Source of the DNA: Chloroflexota bacterium
GTDB taxonomy: Bacteria > Chloroflexota > Limnocylindria > Limnocylindrales > CSP1-4
Direction: 5' to 3'
Assembly: GCA_021786385.1 (NCBI GenBank)
Contig: JAJYNJ010000078.1
Location: forward strand, 3,922-57,847
DNA length: 53,926 nucleotides
Made by a program: the position numbers and the translations under genes. Below the pieces are notes generated by a model. The model was not told the DNA's origin. It was given only the letters and a program-made list of their open reading frames with translations, and searched no databases. The stretch's first letter is position 1. Every line of letters begins with the position of its first letter. This document shows positions 15,309-23,102 of the stretch, one piece after another.

Positions 15309-16024
15309 GCGGTGCCGCGCTGCTCTTCTGGATCGTGCTGCCCTACGTCGCGATCACGACCTGCACGGTGGGCCACGTCTGGCGCTGGCGGCGCGATCAG
15401 TTCGGCTGGACGAGCCGCTCGAGCCAGCTCATGGAACGACGCCTGTTGAGCGTGGGCAGCCCGCTCTTCCATTACGGCGCGTTCGCTGCCATTGCCGGCC
15501 ACGTGCTCGGCATCCTGGTGCCGGCGAGCTGGACGGCGTGGGCCGGGGTCTCCGAGGAGGCCTACCACCTCTTCTCGGCCCTGGCCGGCACAGCTGCCGG
15601 GCTGGCGGTCGTGGCCGGCTTCCTCATCCTGCTCTACCGGCGCCTCAGCGTCCCGCGGGTGAGCGTGACGACCACGCGCGTCGATTGGGGGGTCTACGCG
15701 CTGCTCGCGATCACGATCGGGTTGGGCGTGCTCGAGACGACCGGCGTCAACCTGCTGGGCGGTGGCTACGACTACCGCGCGACCGTGGCAGTCTGGTTCC
15801 GCGGGCTGTTCCTTCTGGACCCACACCCCGAGCTGATGGTGGCGGCGCCCATGCTGTACCAGTTCCACGTCGTCGCGGCCTGGCTACTCTTCGCGCTCTG
15901 GCCGTTCAGCCGCCTGGTGCACGCCTGGAGCTACCCGATCCTCTACCTCGGTCGACCCTGGATCCTCTACCGCGGCTACCGCCGCCGCGCACCGGAACCG
16001 GTTTGCACCCGCCCGAGCCAGTGA
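15305..16024 (+). CDS. narI: Respiratory nitrate reductase gamma subunit NarI
   Basis: Membrane diheme cytochrome b subunit predicted to oxidise menaquinol and pass electrons to NarH. The 239-residue product has five likely membrane helices and the four expected heme-ligand His positions, in SPLFHYGAFAAIAGHVLG near residue 56 and YQFHVVAAWLLFALWPFSRL followed by VHAW near 185-205. The ATG overlaps the narJ stop and gives the normal length (E. coli 225). A candidate menaquinone-pathway prenyltransferase lies elsewhere in the window (31861-33999). Confidence 0.95.
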   Translation: MSGAALLFWIVLPYVAITTCTVGHVWRWRRDQFGWTSRSSQLMERRLLSVGSPLFHYGAFAAIAGHVLGILVPASWTAWAGVSEEAYHLFSALAGTAAGLAVVAGFLILLYRRLSVPRVSVTTTRVDWGVYALLAITIGLGVLETTGVNLLGGGYDYRATVAVWFRGLFLLDPHPELMVAAPMLYQFHVVAAWLLFALWPFSRLVHAWSYPILYLGRPWILYRGYRRRAPEPVCTRPSQ

Positions 16025-16184
16025 GCCCAAGATCTTCGAGGTCCGGATCGCGCGACCCGATCGGAGGGCGCCTGTCGGACACCGTGCTCCGGCCGGCGTC
16101 GCGCGCGCTTCGCACCGCGTGTTCCGCCGCCCACCCTGCCATGGTCAGTCAGTGAACCCCGAGAGAGCCGAGGAGTACCGACCC

Positions 16185-17531
16185 GTGTCGAGTGCACCGC
16201 GCGCCGCCGAGGCGCCCGTAACTCCCGTAGCCGAACCGCCGAGCGCGCCCATCCGGGGAACCCGCCACGAGGCGTTGTGGTTGACCACGCTCGGCTTCTT
16301 TGGCGGCTTCGCAGGCGTCTCGATCTTCGGCCCGATGGTCCCGAAGTTCACCGACCTGCTGGGCCTGACGCCCTTCGAGGCTGGCCTGCTGGCGGCCATC
16401 CCGTCGCTCACCGGGTCCCTGTTGCGCATTCCGTTCGGGGCGGCCGTCGACCGGCTCGGGGGCAAGCGCCCCTTCCTCGTCCTCCTGCTGCTCACGAACG
16501 TGGGCGTGGCAGGCTTCCTGCTGCTGCTCCGAACCTCGTACCCGGCGCAGATGTCCGGAACGTACCCGCTCCTGCTCCTACTGGGCGTGCTGATCGGCTG
16601 CGGGATCGCCACCTTCTCGGTGGGGATCGGCCAGGTCTCTTACTGGTTCCCGAAGAACGACCAGGGCGGTGCGCTGGGGATCTACGCGGGGCTCGGGAAC
16701 ACGAGCCCGGGCCTCTCCACGCTCGCGCTGCCGCTCGCCGTGGGCACGCTGGGCATCCTGACCGCCTACAGCATCTGGTTCGTGGTCCTGCTCGCGATCA
16801 CGGTGGTCTTCGCGTTGCTGGCGCAGGACGCGCCGTGGTTCCAGTTGCGGGCGCGGGGCGTGACGGCCAGGCCAGACGAGTTGCGGCTGCTCGGCGGGAG
16901 CGAACTCACTCCACGAGGCAGCGCGCTCGCCGGGTTGCTGCACGCCGCGGGGATTCCGGCGACCTGGGCGCTGGTCTTCTTCTACTTCCTCTCTTTCGGT
17001 GGCTTCCTGGCCTTCACGACCTGGCTCCCCACGTACTGGCATGCGATGTTCGGTTTGGCACTCGGCCAAGCCGGCTTGGTCACGGCGATCTTCTCGCTGC
17101 TCACCGCGTTCGTGCGCGCACCGGGAGGGTTGCTCTCCGACCGGCTCTCGATCCGCTACGCCCTGCCCCTCAACTTCTTGCTGATGCTGGCCGGAACGCT
17201 GGTCCTCGCGTTCTCGGGGACCTTCTGGCTGTCGCTCGGAGCAACCGTGGCGATCGGGCTCGGGATGGGGCTGCAGAATGCGATCGTCTTCAAGCTGCTG
17301 CCCTCGTACATCCCAGATGCCGTGGGCGGGGCCTCGGGCTGGGTCGGAGGTCTTGGTGCGCTGGGCGGGTTCGTCATCCCGCCGGCGATGGGGATCGCTA
17401 CCGGCTTGATCGGCGGCCATCAAGGCTACGCACTGGGGTTCCTGCCGTTCGCCGCGCTGACCGTCGCGGCCTTCCCCGTCATCACGTGGTTGGGCCGGTG
17501 GAGCGCCCGGCACCACGCCGGGCCGGTCTGA
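16185..17531 (+). CDS. narK: Nitrate/nitrite transporter (NarK-type MFS)
   Basis: Major facilitator of the NNP family, predicted to bring nitrate in and/or send nitrite out for NarG. The 448-residue product has 12 likely membrane helices. It keeps the family arginines in LLRIPFGAAVDRLGGKR (near residue 85) and FVRAPGGLLSDRL (near 310), plus a glycine-rich signature in GIYAGLGNTSPGLSTLALPL (near 165). GTG 16185 has AGGAG 9 nt upstream; longer starts (GTG 16152) have no such site. It follows narI by 160 bp in the same direction. I cannot tell a nitrate/H+ symporter from a nitrate/nitrite exchanger by reading alone. Confidence 0.88.
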   Translation: MSSAPRAAEAPVTPVAEPPSAPIRGTRHEALWLTTLGFFGGFAGVSIFGPMVPKFTDLLGLTPFEAGLLAAIPSLTGSLLRIPFGAAVDRLGGKRPFLVLLLLTNVGVAGFLLLLRTSYPAQMSGTYPLLLLLGVLIGCGIATFSVGIGQVSYWFPKNDQGGALGIYAGLGNTSPGLSTLALPLAVGTLGILTAYSIWFVVLLAITVVFALLAQDAPWFQLRARGVTARPDELRLLGGSELTPRGSALAGLLHAAGIPATWALVFFYFLSFGGFLAFTTWLPTYWHAMFGLALGQAGLVTAIFSLLTAFVRAPGGLLSDRLSIRYALPLNFLLMLAGTLVLAFSGTFWLSLGATVAIGLGMGLQNAIVFKLLPSYIPDAVGGASGWVGGLGALGGFVIPPAMGIATGLIGGHQGYALGFLPFAALTVAAFPVITWLGRWSARHHAGPV

Positions 17532-17557
17532 GGCGGCGGGCGAGGGCGCCCCGCGAA

Positions 17558-17601
17558 CGGCACCGACGCGGACGGCATAGCGGAGCGCGGCACCGACGCG
17601 G
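17558..17601 (+). repeat. Two 14-bp direct repeats, 30-bp period, upstream of the Crp-type regulator
   Basis: CGGCACCGACGCGG occurs at 17558-17571 and again at 17588-17601, exactly 30 bp apart. The pair lies between narK and the regulator gene, just upstream of a TACCAT -10 candidate at 17617. Spacing near three helical turns would suit a regulator, but the repeats are also GC-rich and could be chance. Confidence 0.35.
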
Positions 17602-17634
17602 CCCCGCGCCGCCTCCTGTACCATCGCTGCGTCA

Positions 17635-18591
17635 ATGCAGATTGACCGGTATAGCCTCTTCGCCGACCCCACGCGTCGGCGTGTCCTCGCCGCCCTCGCC
17701 GGAGCGGGCGCCGAGGGCCGCACCGCCGGTGCGCTGGCGGCCGAGCTCGGCCTGGGGCGCTCGCTCGTCTCGTATCACCTGGCACGGCTCCTGAAGGGGG
17801 GCCTCGCGGGGATCGTGGACGACCCGTCCGACCGCCGTCGCCGCCGCTACGTCGTCCGCGCCCACGCAGCCGCGAGCGGCGTGCCCTGCCCGGTGGGCGA
17901 TGTATGGCCTCCGCCGGCGGACCGAGTCGCGCGCGGCACGTCGCACCCGGCGTTCGGGGACGGCCTCGCGCCGGAGGAGCGGGTCCTCCTGGAGCGCTAC
18001 CTGCGTCGGCGTGCCATGGAACGGGGCACGGTGCTCTTCTGGCAGGGCGATCCGCCGAGCGGCATCTGGTACGTCGAGGCCGGTGCGGTGCGCATCTACA
18101 CGAGCGACGCCGACGGGCGTGAACAGACCCTGCGGGTGGCGCAACCCGGCGATTCGTTCAACGAGGTGCCGTTCTTCGACGGCGGACCCGAGCCCGCCAC
18201 GGCCCAGGTGCTCGAATCGGGCACGGTTGCGCTGCTGCCGTTCGAGCGACGCGACGAGATCCTGCGTGCGTTGCCGGCCCTGGCGAGCGAGGCGGCGAGC
18301 GCCTTCGCCGCACGGCTGCGGCACGTCGTGGCGCTCGTCGAGGATCTGCGCTTCCGTCAGGTGACCAGCCGGGTGGCCCGCGTGCTGCTCCAGGCGGTCG
18401 AGCCGCACCCAGGCGTGGGTGCCGGGGCCGGCGGGCGCTCGCTCACGCAGCGCGAGATCGCGGAGATGGCGGGTACCAGTCGGGAGGTGGTCGCGCGGGC
18501 GCTGCGCGAGCTGCAGCGCGACGGCCTCCTGCGCATGGAGCGCGGCCGCATCGTCTTGCTCGACCGGGCGAGGTTGGCCGACCGCGGCTGA
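17635..18591 (+). CDS. ArsR-type HTH fused to a Crp/Fnr regulator
   Basis: Predicted transcription factor with two DNA-binding domains in 318 residues. Residues about 5-75 are an ArsR-like winged helix (FADPTRRRVLAALAG, then LAAELGLGRSLVSYHLARLL, and a DRRRRRYVV wing). Residues about 115-235 are a cyclic-nucleotide-binding-type beta roll (GTVLFWQGDPPSGIWYVEAG, FNEVPFFDGGPEPATAQV). Residues about 240-315 are the Crp HTH with SLTQREIAEMAGTSREVVAR. The Arg-Ser pair that contacts cAMP in Crp is replaced by Glu-Pro (GGPEPATA), and there is no N-terminal Cys cluster as in Fnr, so the signal is unknown. It sits in the nar/NO cluster and is the obvious candidate for the palindrome at 9136. Confidence 0.85.
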   Translation: MQIDRYSLFADPTRRRVLAALAGAGAEGRTAGALAAELGLGRSLVSYHLARLLKGGLAGIVDDPSDRRRRRYVVRAHAAASGVPCPVGDVWPPPADRVARGTSHPAFGDGLAPEERVLLERYLRRRAMERGTVLFWQGDPPSGIWYVEAGAVRIYTSDADGREQTLRVAQPGDSFNEVPFFDGGPEPATAQVLESGTVALLPFERRDEILRALPALASEAASAFAARLRHVVALVEDLRFRQVTSRVARVLLQAVEPHPGVGAGAGGRSLTQREIAEMAGTSREVVARALRELQRDGLLRMERGRIVLLDRARLADRG

Positions 18592-18657
18592 TCGCGTCTC
18601 CGATCATCGACGACCGAAGTCACAGCGTCGACGCGTTCGACCTCGCACCCTTGCCGC

Positions 18658-18939
18658 ATGTCCCCGATCGCCGCAGCACACGAGGCAGGCGGGGCGCCGA
18701 CTTCCCGATCGCCGGTGCCACTCTTCGACGTGGCCCGCTGCACGCTGTGTGGGCGCTGTCTCACGGCGTGCCCCAGCGGTGCCATCGAGTTGTGGGTCGA
18801 GCCCGGCCGGACGACGCCTGCGGCCGTCTCGATCGACGGCGCAACGTGCACCTACTGCGGCGCGTGCGAGGACGCCTGTCCCGAGCTCGCCATCGAGCTC
18901 CCCTACGAGATCGTTCTGGAAGGAGCCCCCACCCGATGA
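18658..18939 (+). CDS. Small 2[4Fe-4S] ferredoxin
   Basis: Predicted 93-residue electron carrier with two complete four-Cys motifs, CTLCGRCLTACPSGAIE near residue 28 and CTYCGACEDACPELAIEL near 62, each with the trailing Cys-Pro of clostridial-type ferredoxins. It starts at the first ATG after the Crp-type regulator, and its stop overlaps the next ATG (ATGA). It is part of the cluster with DUF2249 proteins and the NnrS fusion. I infer a redox role in nitrogen-oxide metabolism, but no partner can be named from sequence. Confidence 0.88.
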   Translation: MSPIAAAHEAGGAPTSRSPVPLFDVARCTLCGRCLTACPSGAIELWVEPGRTTPAAVSIDGATCTYCGACEDACPELAIELPYEIVLEGAPTR

Positions 18940-19241
18940 CTGCCGAGATTGAGCCCGGCGCGCAGCCCGCCCCCTCCGCCCTGCCCAGCGCCGCCCCCGT
19001 GACACGCGAAATCCGCGCCTGGGAGATCGACCACAGCGTCCGCCATCAGACGATCTTCGCGGTGCTCGACGAGCTGCACCCTGGCGAGGCGGTCCGCCTG
19101 CGCGTCGACCATGAGCCCAAGCCGCTCTTCTACATGGTGCAGGCCGAACGAGCGGGGCGTTTCGCATGGGAGCCCGAGCAGCAGGGCCCCGACGAATGGG
19201 TGATCCGGATCAGCCGCCTCGACGGAGATGGGTGCTGCTGA
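18936..19241 (+). CDS. DUF2249 protein, first copy
   Basis: A 101-residue protein whose core (residues about 25-95) matches the DUF2249 pattern: a short strand, FAVLDELHPGEAVRLRVDHE, PKPLFYMVQAERAGRFAWE and a closing strand IRISRL. DUF2249 proteins are often found with hemerythrin or NO-related genes, and their biochemical role is not established. A good ribosome site (GGAAGGAG) lies inside the ferredoxin gene, and the ATG overlaps the ferredoxin stop. The last residues GDGCC give a C-terminal Cys pair, possibly metal- or redox-active. The stop overlaps the next ATG. Confidence 0.8.
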   Translation: MTAEIEPGAQPAPSALPSAAPVTREIRAWEIDHSVRHQTIFAVLDELHPGEAVRLRVDHEPKPLFYMVQAERAGRFAWEPEQQGPDEWVIRISRLDGDGCC

Positions 19242-19480
19242 TGGTCGAGGTCGAGTCGGACGTCGTCCTCGACGTGCGGCCCGTGCTGGCCGCCGGGGGT
19301 GAGCCGTTCGGTCGGATCATGGAGGCGTTCGCCGCGCTCCACCCCGGCCAGACACTGACGATCGTGGTCGGCTTCGAACCGCTGCCCCTCTACGCCGTGA
19401 TGGAGGCGCGCGGGGTCGGGCACGCGACGGCGCGGCGTCCTGACGGCGACTTCGCGGTGACGTTCCGACCTCAGCGCTGA
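19241..19480 (+). CDS. DUF2249 protein, second copy
   Basis: A 79-residue stand-alone DUF2249 domain with the family landmarks LDVRPVLAAGGEPFGRI, FAALHPGQTLTIVVGFEP and LPLYAVMEARG. It is clearly different from the first copy, so this is an old duplication rather than a recent one. The ATG overlaps the preceding stop (TGATG), and the NnrS fusion starts 8 bp after its stop. The two copies, the ferredoxin and the fusion gene therefore look like one transcript. Confidence 0.8.
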   Translation: MVEVESDVVLDVRPVLAAGGEPFGRIMEAFAALHPGQTLTIVVGFEPLPLYAVMEARGVGHATARRPDGDFAVTFRPQR

Positions 19481-19488
19481 GGCGCGCC

Positions 19489-21672
19489 ATGCCGGAGCCG
19501 ATCAGCGAGCGCACCACCGTGCGCGACATCCTGCTGGCGTATCCCGACGCGGAGCCGATCTTCGAGCGGCACGGCCTGGTCGGCTGCGGTGGGCCGAACG
19601 GCCCGCTCGAGCCGGTCGGCTTCTTCGCCCGCATTCACCGTGTGGACCCGGATGCGCTGGTGCGCGAGCTCAACCGGTTCGTGGGCGGGCGGTCGGAGGA
19701 GCGCGGCCAGCCCGCCCGCCCCGCGATGGACCACGGGCGGGACCTGTACCCGTTCTTTCTGGCCACCAGTCTGACTCTGGCGCTCGCGATCGGACTGTTG
19801 CTGGGGCTCGCGGCGTTGTGGCAGATCACGCTCGGGCTGGCCCTGCCGGTCGACTGGAACGCGCTGATCGAGGCGCACGGCCACGTGCAGGTGTACGGCT
19901 TCGTGGCGCTCTTCCTCGCCGGCGTGGCGTTCCACGTGGTGCCGCGTTTTCGTGGCCGGCCGCTCCACCGACGGCGCGCCGCGCTCGCGGTGCTGCCGCT
20001 CTTCGCGCTGGGAGCGCTGGCCCGGGCAACCGCGCAGCTGGCCGATCTGCCGGTGCTCCTCCTCGGCTCGGCGGCGCTCGAGGTGGGCGGGACCGCCTGT
20101 CTGATCCTGGCACTCGCCGATCCTCTCGAGCTGCGCGCGTCACGTGGGCGCGGGCGCAGCCGCGAGGCATGGGAGCCGTGGGTCGTCTGGGGGTTGGGCT
20201 GGCTCGGCGTGACGGGGGCCCTCGACGTCGCGCTCGCGGCACGCCTGGCGCTGACCGGTGCCGCGTGGACGCCGCCCTCGCTCATCGATCCGTTCCTCCA
20301 CGCGGTGTTGTACGGGTTTGTGGGTGGCTTCGTCTTCGGCGTCGCGCTGCGCACGCTGCCGGTCTTCATGGGTCTTCGGCAGCCTCGCTACGCGCAGACT
20401 GCGCGGGCGCTCGTGCTCTGGCAGGCGGGCGTGGTCGTGACGGTGGCCGTGCAGCTGGCGGCGGCCGCGCAGGGCGTGCCCGCGACCGGCACCCTCCGTT
20501 CACTGACCGAGGCCGGGGTGCTGCTCGGCGCCGCCCTCGAGCTGATGGCCCTGCTCCTCTTCGTCGGCGCCATCGGCCTGTACGGGCGCGTGGCGGAGCG
20601 CGACGTCGGCCTCGCGCTGCCCCGGCAGTACGAGACGTTCGTGCGCACCGGGTTCGGCTGGCTGGCGATCGCGCTCGGCCTGACGGTGGTCTTGGAGGCC
20701 GGCGCCACGCTCACGGGGCGGCCGGCGGGCTTCTCGCAAGTCCAGGCGCTGCGGCATGCCGTCGCGCTCGGGTTCGTGGCGCAGCTGATGCTGGGGATGG
20801 CCTCGCGGATCGTGCCGGTCTTCAGCGGCCGCGCGCTGCGCTGGACGCCCTTGCTGTGGCTCGGCTTCGTCGCCCTGAACGCGGGTGCGCTACTGCGGGT
20901 GGCGCCGGAGTTCCTGGTCGGCTATGCCGGTGCGAGTGATGCGCCGCTGGCGATCTCGGGTGCCTTGGCGTTCGTCGGGATCGGCGCTGCGGCCGGCTCG
21001 CTCGGGGGCACGTTCCTGTGCCGCTGCGGCGACACGGTGTCACCGGCGGCGCAGCTCGTGCCGGCAGCGGCGTTGGGAGGGCCGACACCCGCCGCCGCGC
21101 CGCGCTCGCCGGCCCCCGTGGTCTCGCCGGCGGAGCACCGCACGCCGCTCGAGATCACCGCGACAACCAACGTCGGTGCATTGCTCGACGCGCGGCCCGA
21201 CCTGCTGCCGATCTTCATCGCGGCCGGCTTCGCACCGCTCGCCGAGCCGGCGGTGCGGGCCAGCCTCGCTCCGACTATCACGCTGGAAGGGGCCTGCCGC
21301 CTGCGCGGCCTCGACCTCGACCTCTTTCTGCAGCGCCTGCTGGCGGCCGGCGCGGTCTCCGAGACCCGGCCCGATCCGCGGCGCTTCCTCGTGGAACGCG
21401 CGCTCCGCAGCGTCTACGACCCGGAGATCCCCGTCAACATCGTCGATCTGGGGTTGGTGCGCGGGACCGAACTGGAGGGCTCGCGGGTCCGCGTGCGCCT
21501 GACCCTGACCGCGCCCGGTTGCCCCTCCGGCCCGCGCATCGAAGCCGACCTGCGCGAGGCGCTCCGAGACGTGCCCGGTGTCGACGAGGTGGACGTGGAG
21601 CTGGAACTCGATCCGCCCTGGAGTTTCGAGCAGATGAGCCCGGCGGGGAAGGCCGCGCTGGGTTGGAGCTGA
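19489..21672 (+). CDS. DUF1858-NnrS-DUF1858-DUF59 fusion membrane protein
   Basis: A 727-residue four-part protein. Residues about 8-68 resemble DUF1858/the ScdA (RIC) N-terminus (TVRDILLAYPDAEPIFERHG, CGGPNGPLEP). Residues about 85-515 are an NnrS-type region with about 12 membrane helices and its conserved His/Arg helices (EAHGHVQVYGFVALFLAGVA, ALRTLPVFMGLR, MASRIVPVFSG). Residues about 553-622 are a second DUF1858 (VGALLDARPDLLPIFIAAGF). Residues about 632-720 are a MIP18/SufT-like DUF59 domain (SVYDPEIPVNIVDLGLV, LTAPGCPSGPRI). NnrS is known as a heme/copper membrane protein tied to NO metabolism and stress; DUF59 proteins assist Fe-S assembly. I infer a role in nitrosative stress and Fe-S repair next to Nar. 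The exact function is unknown. Confidence 0.83.
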   Translation: MPEPISERTTVRDILLAYPDAEPIFERHGLVGCGGPNGPLEPVGFFARIHRVDPDALVRELNRFVGGRSEERGQPARPAMDHGRDLYPFFLATSLTLALAIGLLLGLAALWQITLGLALPVDWNALIEAHGHVQVYGFVALFLAGVAFHVVPRFRGRPLHRRRAALAVLPLFALGALARATAQLADLPVLLLGSAALEVGGTACLILALADPLELRASRGRGRSREAWEPWVVWGLGWLGVTGALDVALAARLALTGAAWTPPSLIDPFLHAVLYGFVGGFVFGVALRTLPVFMGLRQPRYAQTARALVLWQAGVVVTVAVQLAAAAQGVPATGTLRSLTEAGVLLGAALELMALLLFVGAIGLYGRVAERDVGLALPRQYETFVRTGFGWLAIALGLTVVLEAGATLTGRPAGFSQVQALRHAVALGFVAQLMLGMASRIVPVFSGRALRWTPLLWLGFVALNAGALLRVAPEFLVGYAGASDAPLAISGALAFVGIGAAAGSLGGTFLCRCGDTVSPAAQLVPAAALGGPTPAAAPRSPAPVVSPAEHRTPLEITATTNVGALLDARPDLLPIFIAAGFAPLAEPAVRASLAPTITLEGACRLRGLDLDLFLQRLLAAGAVSETRPDPRRFLVERALRSVYDPEIPVNIVDLGLVRGTELEGSRVRVRLTLTAPGCPSGPRIEADLREALRDVPGVDEVDVELELDPPWSFEQMSPAGKAALGWS

Positions 21673-21684
21673 CATCCCCACCGA

Positions 21685-21701
21685 CGGCGGGCGAACCGCC
21701 G
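21685..21701. terminator. Candidate hairpin between convergent genes
   Basis: CGGCGG-GCGAA-CCGCCG forms a 6-bp stem with a 5-nt loop between the stop of the NnrS fusion and the stop of the convergent SDR gene. There is no T-run, so the call rests on position and stem only. Confidence 0.3.
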
Positions 21702-21772
21702 GGAATGGTGCTGCGCCGGCCGGTCTGGGCGCCGCGCACCGATCTCGGTGGCCGCGTGCCGCAGGCGCCCCG

Positions 21773-22579
21773 CTACCAGGTTGGGTGTGCCAGCACACCG
21801 CCGTCGACCACGAGGTTGGCGCCGGAGACGAAACGGGCCATCGGCGAGACGAGGTAGAGCACCGCGTCGGCTACGTCGTCCGGCTCGCCAAGGCGTCCGA
21901 GGGGGACGTGCGCCAGCCACCGGCGCACACCGTCGGGCCAGGTCTGCTCCAGGTCAGAGCGCCAGATCAGGCCGGGCGAGACCGCGTTCACCCGGATCCC
22001 GTGCCTCCCGAGTTCGAGTGCAGCCGCCCGCGTGTGCATGAGCATCCCAGCTTTGCTCACCGCGTAGTGGCTGTGGCCGCCGGTGGGCTGGAGCCCCTCG
22101 ATCGACGCCACGTTGACGATCGCCCCACCAGTGCCCTGTGCCACGAAGATGCGCGCGGCTGCGCGCGTGCACAGGAAGACGCTCCGCAGGTTGGTTGCGA
22201 TCACGGCATCCCACGCCTCAGCCGACTGCTCGGCCAGCGGCGTGACCGGCTGGATGCCCGCACAGTTCACCAGGGTGTCGAGCCGGCCGAACGACCCAAC
22301 GGCCGCCTCGATCGCAGCCCCGACCTGCGTCTCGTCGGTGACGTCGACGGCGATCGCCCGCGCCGTGCCGCCACGGCTGCGGATGCGGGCCACGGTGCTC
22401 CCGGGCGCTTCGTCGGCGGTGCGGGCCGCGACGACGACGGCGGCGCCGGCGTCGGCGAGGCGCACAGCGATGGCGGCCCCGATGCCTCGGCCCGATCCCG
22501 TGACGAACGCGACCGTGCCGGTCAGGTCGAGAAGGCGCGCGACCGGGTGCGGCTCGGGCGGCAGCTCGTGCGGGTCCAT
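21773..22579 (-). CDS. Short-chain dehydrogenase/reductase (SDR)
   Basis: Classical SDR of 268 residues, probably an NAD(P)-dependent alcohol/ketone oxidoreductase with unknown substrate. It has the Rossmann TGSGRGIG cofactor motif near residue 27, the NCAGI motif (NNAG type) near 109, the catalytic Ser in VNVASIEG, the YAVSKAG Tyr-x3-Lys pair near 172, and the C-terminal LVVDGG. The ATG has a strong ribosome site (AAGGAGGAG). It is the third gene of a minus-strand group with the DUF985 cupin and the membrane protein upstream. The context does not identify the substrate. Confidence 0.88.
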   Translation of the reverse strand: MDPHELPPEPHPVARLLDLTGTVAFVTGSGRGIGAAIAVRLADAGAAVVVAARTADEAPGSTVARIRSRGGTARAIAVDVTDETQVGAAIEAAVGSFGRLDTLVNCAGIQPVTPLAEQSAEAWDAVIATNLRSVFLCTRAAARIFVAQGTGGAIVNVASIEGLQPTGGHSHYAVSKAGMLMHTRAAALELGRHGIRVNAVSPGLIWRSDLEQTWPDGVRRWLAHVPLGRLGEPDDVADAVLYLVSPMARFVSGANLVVDGGVLAHPTW

Positions 22580-22640
22580 CGCGCTCCTCCTTCCGCTCTG
22601 GCCGGGCTTGGATCGCTTCGTCGTCGGCGCGGGCCCGGGG

Positions 22641-23099
22641 TCAGAAACGACAGAGACGCCGGATCTGGTCGTCGTGTGCAGGGTACCTCCCGGCCAGCTC
22701 CGACCACCGCGCGAAGGTCACGGCGTCGTCAGCGTACGGCGGCGCCACGAACGTCGAGACGAGGCTCCAGGGCCCGAGCGGTTCGGCCGCCTGCCAGGTC
22801 CGCGCGGGGACAACGACCTGGGGGCGCTGGCCGGCTCCGAGGTCCGGGCCCAGGACGGGCTCGGTCACGACCCCGGACTCGGCGATGAGGAGCATGGACA
22901 CGGGGGCTCCGAGGTGGTGCGCCCAGATCTCGACGCGATCGAGCCTGTGCAGCCCGGAGAAATCGGGCCGTTCCATCAGGTAGTAGATGGCGCTCGATCG
23001 TTCGTCGCGCCAGGTCTCCGCCACCTGCCCGCCCTCCGGGACGAGCGGCCGCAGCCCGAGCATCTCGATGATCCGTCGGGCCGTCAACTCCGCGCCCAT
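22641..23099 (-). CDS. DUF985 cupin-fold protein
   Basis: A 152-residue protein matching the DUF985 (YML079-like) cupin family. It begins LTARRIIEMLGLRPLVPEGG, followed by SSAIYYLM, the EIWAHHLGAPVSML strand where cupins bind small ligands, LGPDLGAGQRPQVVVP, and WSLVSTFVAPPY. Members are small jelly-roll proteins with no settled reaction. It starts 3 bp after the stop of the upstream membrane-protein gene and is followed 61 bp later by the SDR, so all three are probably co-transcribed. Confidence 0.85.
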   Translation of the reverse strand: MGAELTARRIIEMLGLRPLVPEGGQVAETWRDERSSAIYYLMERPDFSGLHRLDRVEIWAHHLGAPVSMLLIAESGVVTEPVLGPDLGAGQRPQVVVPARTWQAAEPLGPWSLVSTFVAPPYADDAVTFARWSELAGRYPAHDDQIRRLCRF

Positions 23100-23102
23100 G
23101 GC

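Noticed and set aside
17635-18591. Classical Fnr (oxygen-sensing 4Fe-4S) identity for the regulator
   Set aside because: No N-terminal Cys group is present; the protein instead begins with an ArsR-type winged helix.
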